Shown piece after piece: positions 60,401 to 64,000 of a DNA stretch of 64,000 nucleotides. The stretch lies in assembly GCF_028622875.1 (NCBI RefSeq), contig NZ_CP117709.1, forward strand, positions 4,777,001 to 4,841,000. Direction: 5' to 3'. Each line of letters begins with the position of its first letter. The first letter of the stretch is position 1. The notes beneath the pieces were generated by a model. The model had not been told where the DNA came from. It made no database searches and saw only the letters and a program-made list of their open reading frames with translations. The position numbers and the translations under genes are program-made. This stretch comes from Streptomyces sp. MMBL 11-1. Its GTDB lineage: Bacteria > Actinomycetota > Actinomycetes > Streptomycetales > Streptomycetaceae.

Positions 60401-63400
60401 CCGAGTTCACCAAGCCGGACGCCGCGGCGGAGACGTGGCAGGCCTCCAGCACACTGCTCGACGGACTGGCCAACTCCACGACCACCACGGTCTCCGAGAC
60501 CGTGACCGTGGACGGCAAGAAGCTCGCGCGCCCCAAGCGCGTCATCGCACCCACCTCCGCGGCCACCGCCGCCGCCTGCGCCACCGCCACCCCGGCCAAG
60601 GGCTGCCGGGTCCTGGAGTTCGTGTACGCCACCGCCACCACCGCGACCGGAACCGGCCTCGGCGACTACACCGGGCAGGTCAAGGAGCTCCGGCTCTGGT
60701 CCACCCAGCCGGGTGCTGCCGCGGCCACCTCCAAGGCGATCGCCACCTACCGGTACGACGCGGACGGCCAGCTCCGCCAGCAGTGGAACCCCAACCTGGC
60801 CCAGAGCACGCAGACCCAGTACACCTACGACTCCGCGGGCCGCGTCACCGGGCTGCGGCAGCAGTCCGAGCTTCCGTGGACCTTCACGTACGGCAAGGCC
60901 GGCGGGTCCGACGCCGCCGGTGAGGGGATGCTGCTGAAGACGTCGCGGGCCGGCCTCAAGCGGGGGACCACGGACGTCGAGGAGGGCACGGCGACCACCA
61001 GCGTGGTCTACGACGTGCCGCTGACCGGCACGGCCGCACCGTACGCGATGGGGGCGGCGGACGTCCGGGCCTGGGGGCAGACCGACGCGCCCACGGACGC
61101 CACCGCGGTCTTCCCCGCCGACTCGGTGCCCGCCACCCACTCCGGCGGGTCGCTCGGCGCCGCCGACTACCGGCGGGCCCAGCTGCACTACCTGGGCGTC
61201 TCCGGCCGTGAGACCAACACCGCGGCGCCCGGCGGCCACATCAGCACGACCGAGCACGACCGCTTCGGCTCCACCGTCCGCGAGCTGACCGCGGCCAACC
61301 GCGCGGTCGCCCTCGGCCTGAGCGCCGCCGACCGTGCCGCCCAGGCCGACCTGGGCATCGGCCGGCTCACCTCCGCGGAGCGCGCCGACCTGCTCGCCAC
61401 GCGGAGCGTCTACAACGCCGACGGCACCCGGGAGCTGGAGGAGTTCGGCCCGCTGCGGCGGATCGACCTCACCGCCGACCTGAAGTCGGGCTCCAGCACG
61501 CTGGTCCCGTCCGGCACCTCGGTCCTCGCCAGGTCCTGGAAGACCACGGCGTACGACGAGGGACGCCCGACCGACGGCACGGCGAAGGTGAAGGACCAGG
61601 CCGGCACGGTCACCCTGGGCGCCCAGGTCCGCGAACACCCCACCGTCCTCGCGGAGCCCCGCGTCTCGCGTACGGTCCACGACTGGACCAAGGGCCTGCC
61701 CACCAGCACCGTCCAGGACCCCGGCGGGCTCGCCCTGACCACCGCCAAGGTCTACGACGGCCAGGGCCGGGAGACGAAGACCGTTCCCCCGAACTCCACC
61801 GGATCCGACGCCGCCACCAGCGTCACCACCTACTGGTCGGCGTCCGGCACCGGCGCCTGCGCCGGCCGCCCGGAGTGGGCCGACCTCGTCTGCTCCACCG
61901 GGCCCGCCGGAGCCGTCACCGGTGGCGGGACCAACCCCACGGCGCTGCCGGTCACCACCACCGAGTACGACTGGTGGGGCAACCCGGCCAAGGTCGTGGA
62001 GACGGCCAACGGGGTCACCCGGACGACCACCACCACCCGTGACGCGGCCGGCCGTACGGAGCGGGTGACCGTCACCGGCGGCGTCGGCGAGGCCGTCCCG
62101 GAGACCACGACGGAGTACGACCCGGTGACGGGCCGCGCCCTGCGGACGGTCTCCCCGACCGGCGGCACCATCGTCCGGGAGTTCGACAAGCTCGGCCGGC
62201 AGATCGCGTACACGGACGCGGACGGCGGCAGGACGGTCACCGAGTTCGACCTGCTCGACCGTCCCGTCAAGAGCACGGACAGCGTCCCCTCGACGGTCAC
62301 CTACACCTACGACCACGCCGCCGAGCCGCGCGGGCTGGCCACCGCCACCACCGACTCCGTCGCCGGCACCTTCCGGGCGACCTACGACGCGGACGAGTCC
62401 GTGGCCGCCGAGAAGCTGCCCGGCGGTTACACCCTCACCACCCTGGAGGACACCACGGGGGCGACCGTCGACCGCACCTACACCCGGGACAGCGACGGCA
62501 CGATCGTCTACTCCGACACCGTGACCGAGTCCGCCCACGGCCAGGTCACCAGCCACACCGGCTGGTCGGACCAGACCTATCGCTACGACGCCACGGGCCG
62601 GCTGACCACGGTGCTGGACACCGCGGACACGGTCTGCACCCGGCGTGCCTACACCTTCGACGTCCGCTCCAACCGCACCGCGCTCACCACGGCGAGCGGG
62701 GCGCCCGGCGCGGACTGCCCCACCACGGGAGGCAGCACCACCGGCCACACCTACGACACCGCGGACCGCCTGGTCGACAGCGGCTACACCTACGACGCGT
62801 TCGCCCGGACCACGGCCACCCCGGCCCACGGCGCCCTGCGCTACTACGCCAACGACCTGGTCCACCAGCAGACGGCGGCCGGTCAGCGCCAGACCTGGCT
62901 GCTCGACGCGGGGCTGCGTCCGCGCTCCTGGCGGACCGAGACCGGCAGCGGCTCCACCTGGACCCAGACGGCCTCGAAGCGCAACCACTACGACAGTGAC
63001 GGCGACAACCCCCGCTGGATCGTCGAGGACACCGCCCAAGGAGCGGTGACCCGCAACGTCGACTCCGCCTCCGGGGACCTCGCGGCCACCACTGCCAAGA
63101 CCGGCGGGACCGTCCTCCACCTCACCTCCGTCCACGGGGGAGTGGCCCTGCAACTGCCCCTGGACGCCGGGCAGGCGCCGGTCGCGCTGGAGAGCGACGA
63201 GTACGGCAACCCGCGCACCGGACAGGCGCCGGCCCGCTACGGCTGGCTGGGCGGCAAGCAGCGCTCCAGCGAGACGCCGACCGGGCTCACGCTCATGGGT
63301 GTGCGCCTGTACGACTCCGGGACCGGCCGGTTCCTCCAGACCGACCCCGTCACCGGTGGCAGCGCGAACCGGTACGAGTACGCGTACGGAGACCCGGTCA

Positions 63401-63801
63401 ACAAGTACGACCTCGACGGGCGATGGGTGCCCCTGGTCGTCGCCGCCGTCCGGGTCGGGTGGGCCTGCTACCGCCACTGCGGAAAGGCCTACCGCGCCGC
63501 GAAGACCGGATACCGGGCCTACAAGGCGTACAAGAAGAAGAAGAAGTACGTGAAGGCCGTCTTCCAGCACCGGGCGCGCGGGGCATCCTGGAACAACAAC
63601 AGGTTCTTCGGAGAGCGCAGCAGGCTCTTCGGGGACGTCCACCGCGGACGCCAGGGAATCTTCAACCGGAAGAACTACGGGGTCGGCTGGAGCGCCGTCG
63701 GGTTCAAGAAGATGCTCGGCGTCAAGAAGGCCCGCACGGTCTTCCGCGTGAAGTTCGGCAAGAAACGGCACTGGGACTGGAGAGTGGGGAGGTTCCTGTA
63801 G
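57466..63801 (+). CDS. secreted RHS-repeat polymorphic toxin with basic C-terminal domain
   Basis: A 2111-residue exported protein from the ATG at 57466 (MSDNREWPTVPEQ). A signal/membrane segment lies about 35-55 (LLPRIALGAAMVLAVEMALVTQSG). A DNRLRE-type domain follows (about 342-518). Further on come many YD-repeat units (TYDSAGRVTGL, YRYDATGRLTTV, TTEYDWWGNPAKVV). The RHS core near 1925-1985 ends YDSGTGRFLQTDPVTGGSANRYEYAYGDPVNKYDLDGRW. The last 126 residues are Lys/Arg-rich (KAYRAAKTGYRAYKAYKKKKK..) and unrelated in look to the core; this is the expected toxin tip. A short gene starting in its stop codon is the likely immunity gene. Confidence 0.9.
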   Translation: MSDNREWPTVPEQISSDQPWEGSSLALQRRRRLLPRIALGAAMVLAVEMALVTQSGQAVAHTLRAPEAPAAAEPVAEGPREAADLLSAKVAAKLYGKRVEALSERTETSTTWVNKNGSLTTELAAGPVRFEEEDGSWSDVDVELRETATGVEAKAHPTGLSLAGRGGALPRSAREAAQAPARDLVTLGEGDERITLQWKGGLPAPELDGTRATYPEALPGADVIVEATRTGFEQYVEIKKRPSAGYTYTLPLKAKGLTAKEQPDGSVLFTDRKEKKRALMPAPVMWDSTVDKVSGEHTRRVPVAMKVVKRKGAVDLVVTPDAGFLADPETRYPVTVDPSTSSLSNVFDAYVQQGETRDWSTDVELDFGNPGTTNANGTPRTAQSFITWNTAPISDALVTSARLSLWNFHSANTTCAAQPWQVWSSPAATTASRWTNRPTMTAMRAESTETRGNADCTTQPDGWINADITTLAQEWASAKTSRGHLGIRAKSETTVAQWKRVNSANAAKNPPKLTVTYNYRPRTGTKQEAGPPFFSYGGAYVVNTLTPVLRDTFVDADGDKVNGTFQIFDNATGAEVGKPIVSKSVPSGQVASVTVPAGLLAEGRTYKFRTSPYDGAHYNTGWSAWKTFTVDSKAPSAPTGITSTDYPAGQWVKGAGKAGVFTVTPPAGTDHHWLEWSLDGVTWTKTATGGATGPKAISVAPPKDGTHTLQVRAVDKADNKSEAAEYTFHAGPGGFVQPSEGERTARRLPLVAEADGAAYNAVAFSWRRSEADPWVRVPAAHVTSGGTPLSAWPVPLTDGRNAPLVWNTTSTVDPDGAIQIKADFTGPGSAAGATEPLGVVVDRAAEGAATEEVGPGALNLLTGDYTLSATDASVFDLAVTRTASSRTPRKGGDQEGQAPIFGKEWVAGTTAEMTETDYTHLRRVSDTAVAVMMDDGEAVHFTANAARNGWIPEAGSEDLTLRGSVSSSFTLSDTEGTVTEFTKPDAAAETWQASSTLLDGLANSTTTTVSETVTVDGKKLARPKRVIAPTSAATAAACATATPAKGCRVLEFVYATATTATGTGLGDYTGQVKELRLWSTQPGAAAATSKAIATYRYDADGQLRQQWNPNLAQSTQTQYTYDSAGRVTGLRQQSELPWTFTYGKAGGSDAAGEGMLLKTSRAGLKRGTTDVEEGTATTSVVYDVPLTGTAAPYAMGAADVRAWGQTDAPTDATAVFPADSVPATHSGGSLGAADYRRAQLHYLGVSGRETNTAAPGGHISTTEHDRFGSTVRELTAANRAVALGLSAADRAAQADLGIGRLTSAERADLLATRSVYNADGTRELEEFGPLRRIDLTADLKSGSSTLVPSGTSVLARSWKTTAYDEGRPTDGTAKVKDQAGTVTLGAQVREHPTVLAEPRVSRTVHDWTKGLPTSTVQDPGGLALTTAKVYDGQGRETKTVPPNSTGSDAATSVTTYWSASGTGACAGRPEWADLVCSTGPAGAVTGGGTNPTALPVTTTEYDWWGNPAKVVETANGVTRTTTTTRDAAGRTERVTVTGGVGEAVPETTTEYDPVTGRALRTVSPTGGTIVREFDKLGRQIAYTDADGGRTVTEFDLLDRPVKSTDSVPSTVTYTYDHAAEPRGLATATTDSVAGTFRATYDADESVAAEKLPGGYTLTTLEDTTGATVDRTYTRDSDGTIVYSDTVTESAHGQVTSHTGWSDQTYRYDATGRLTTVLDTADTVCTRRAYTFDVRSNRTALTTASGAPGADCPTTGGSTTGHTYDTADRLVDSGYTYDAFARTTATPAHGALRYYANDLVHQQTAAGQRQTWLLDAGLRPRSWRTETGSGSTWTQTASKRNHYDSDGDNPRWIVEDTAQGAVTRNVDSASGDLAATTAKTGGTVLHLTSVHGGVALQLPLDAGQAPVALESDEYGNPRTGQAPARYGWLGGKQRSSETPTGLTLMGVRLYDSGTGRFLQTDPVTGGSANRYEYAYGDPVNKYDLDGRWVPLVVAAVRVGWACYRHCGKAYRAAKTGYRAYKAYKKKKKYVKAVFQHRARGASWNNNRFFGERSRLFGDVHRGRQGIFNRKNYGVGWSAVGFKKMLGVKKARTVFRVKFGKKRHWDWRVGRFL

Positions 63802-64000
63802 TGACGCTCCACCATGGACACAAGCCCCTTCCGGTGGCCCTGGCCGAGGAGGCCCTGACCTCCTGCGGCGCGCGGCCCGCCGCGTTCGAGGAGCGCGAGG
63901 TCGAGCACGGCAGCTGGTTCGCGGACTGGGACGGGACGCTCGCCGGGTCCGATGTGTACATCGGCCTCATGGGAGGGGCGCCGAAAGCGGAAGCGGTGCG
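63801..64000 (+). CDS. candidate immunity protein, 3' end cut off by window
   Basis: The GTG at 63801 shares one base with the toxin's TAG stop and opens a frame that stays open to the window end (at least 66 residues). It encodes M-TLHHGHKPLPVALAEEALTSCGARPAAF, then FEEREVEHGSWFADWDGTLAGSDVY. It is acidic, in contrast to the basic toxin tip. The position directly after an RHS toxin and the coupling (TAGTG) are typical of an immunity gene. No family is recognised. Confidence 0.6.
   Translation, partial: MTLHHGHKPLPVALAEEALTSCGARPAAFEEREVEHGSWFADWDGTLAGSDVYIGLMGGAPKAEAV

Noticed and set aside
57454..63771. A 2105-residue open frame antisense to the RHS gene
   Set aside because: GC-rich codon bias keeps the opposite strand open. 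Its product is Gly/Val/Arg-rich low-complexity sequence without motifs, while the plus strand encodes a clear RHS protein.

Overview
The window is a very GC-rich actinobacterial chromosome segment, most likely Streptomyces. The support is codon use with G/C third positions, a 1161-residue RpoB starting at TTG, a 1299-residue RpoC, and the neighbour order rpmG / MaoC pair / tRNA-Trp / secE / nusG / rplKA / rplJL / rpoBC / rpsL / rpsG / fusA / tuf. No species is assigned.

Layout. 1-5.3 kb: the distal end of the complex I operon (nuoL, cut by the window edge, then nuoM and nuoN with overlapping starts and stops). 5.4-12.3 kb: housekeeping and stress genes: mscL, htpX-yccF, a GlsB-type membrane protein, a DNA alkylation-repair pair (ogt-alkB), yajQ, tRNA-Tyr, an NAD(P)-binding protein and a CodA-like amidohydrolase. 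12.5-14 kb: tRNA-Thr, tRNA-Met, rpmG and two MaoC dehydratases (HadA/HadB-like), the order also known from mycobacteria. 14-21.2 kb: a block between the MaoC pair and tRNA-Trp with a TetR/MFS efflux pair sharing operator-like palindromes, murB, an oxidoreductase/TetR divergent pair, adenosine deaminase and aspartate aminotransferase. 21.3-34.7 kb: tRNA-Trp, secE, nusG, rplK, rplA, a lipoprotein, rplJ, rplL, rpoB and rpoC. 51.3-56 kb: the str operon rpsL-rpsG-fusA-tuf. 56-64 kb: a NarL-type histidine kinase and a 2.1-kilo-residue secreted RHS polymorphic toxin, with the start of a candidate immunity gene running off the window.

The most unusual part lies between rpoC and rpsL (34.8-50.3 kb). 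It is a complete siphophage-type tail operon on the minus strand: terminator-like protein, tail tube, chaperones with a -1 frameshift arrangement, two tandem tape-measure paralogues, distal tail protein, hub, baseplate proteins, collagen-like fibre, amidase endolysin, and holin/XhlA-like proteins. No capsid, portal, terminase, integrase or replication gene is visible, so I read it as a domesticated non-contractile (F-type) tailocin. A separate control locus (48.3-50.3 kb) holds an XRE-type regulator, a small HTH protein and a zinc-ribbon protein. Both the tail-operon promoter region and the regulator's promoter region carry pairs of one motif, GTGCG-N4-CGCAAC (one 15-mer is identical at both). 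A near-consensus LexA box lies next to the tail-operon pair. This suggests an SOS-linked circuit; that reading is inference.

Promoters, terminators and operators are called from sequence patterns only. No database search was possible, so family assignments rest on recognisable motifs, length and gene order.
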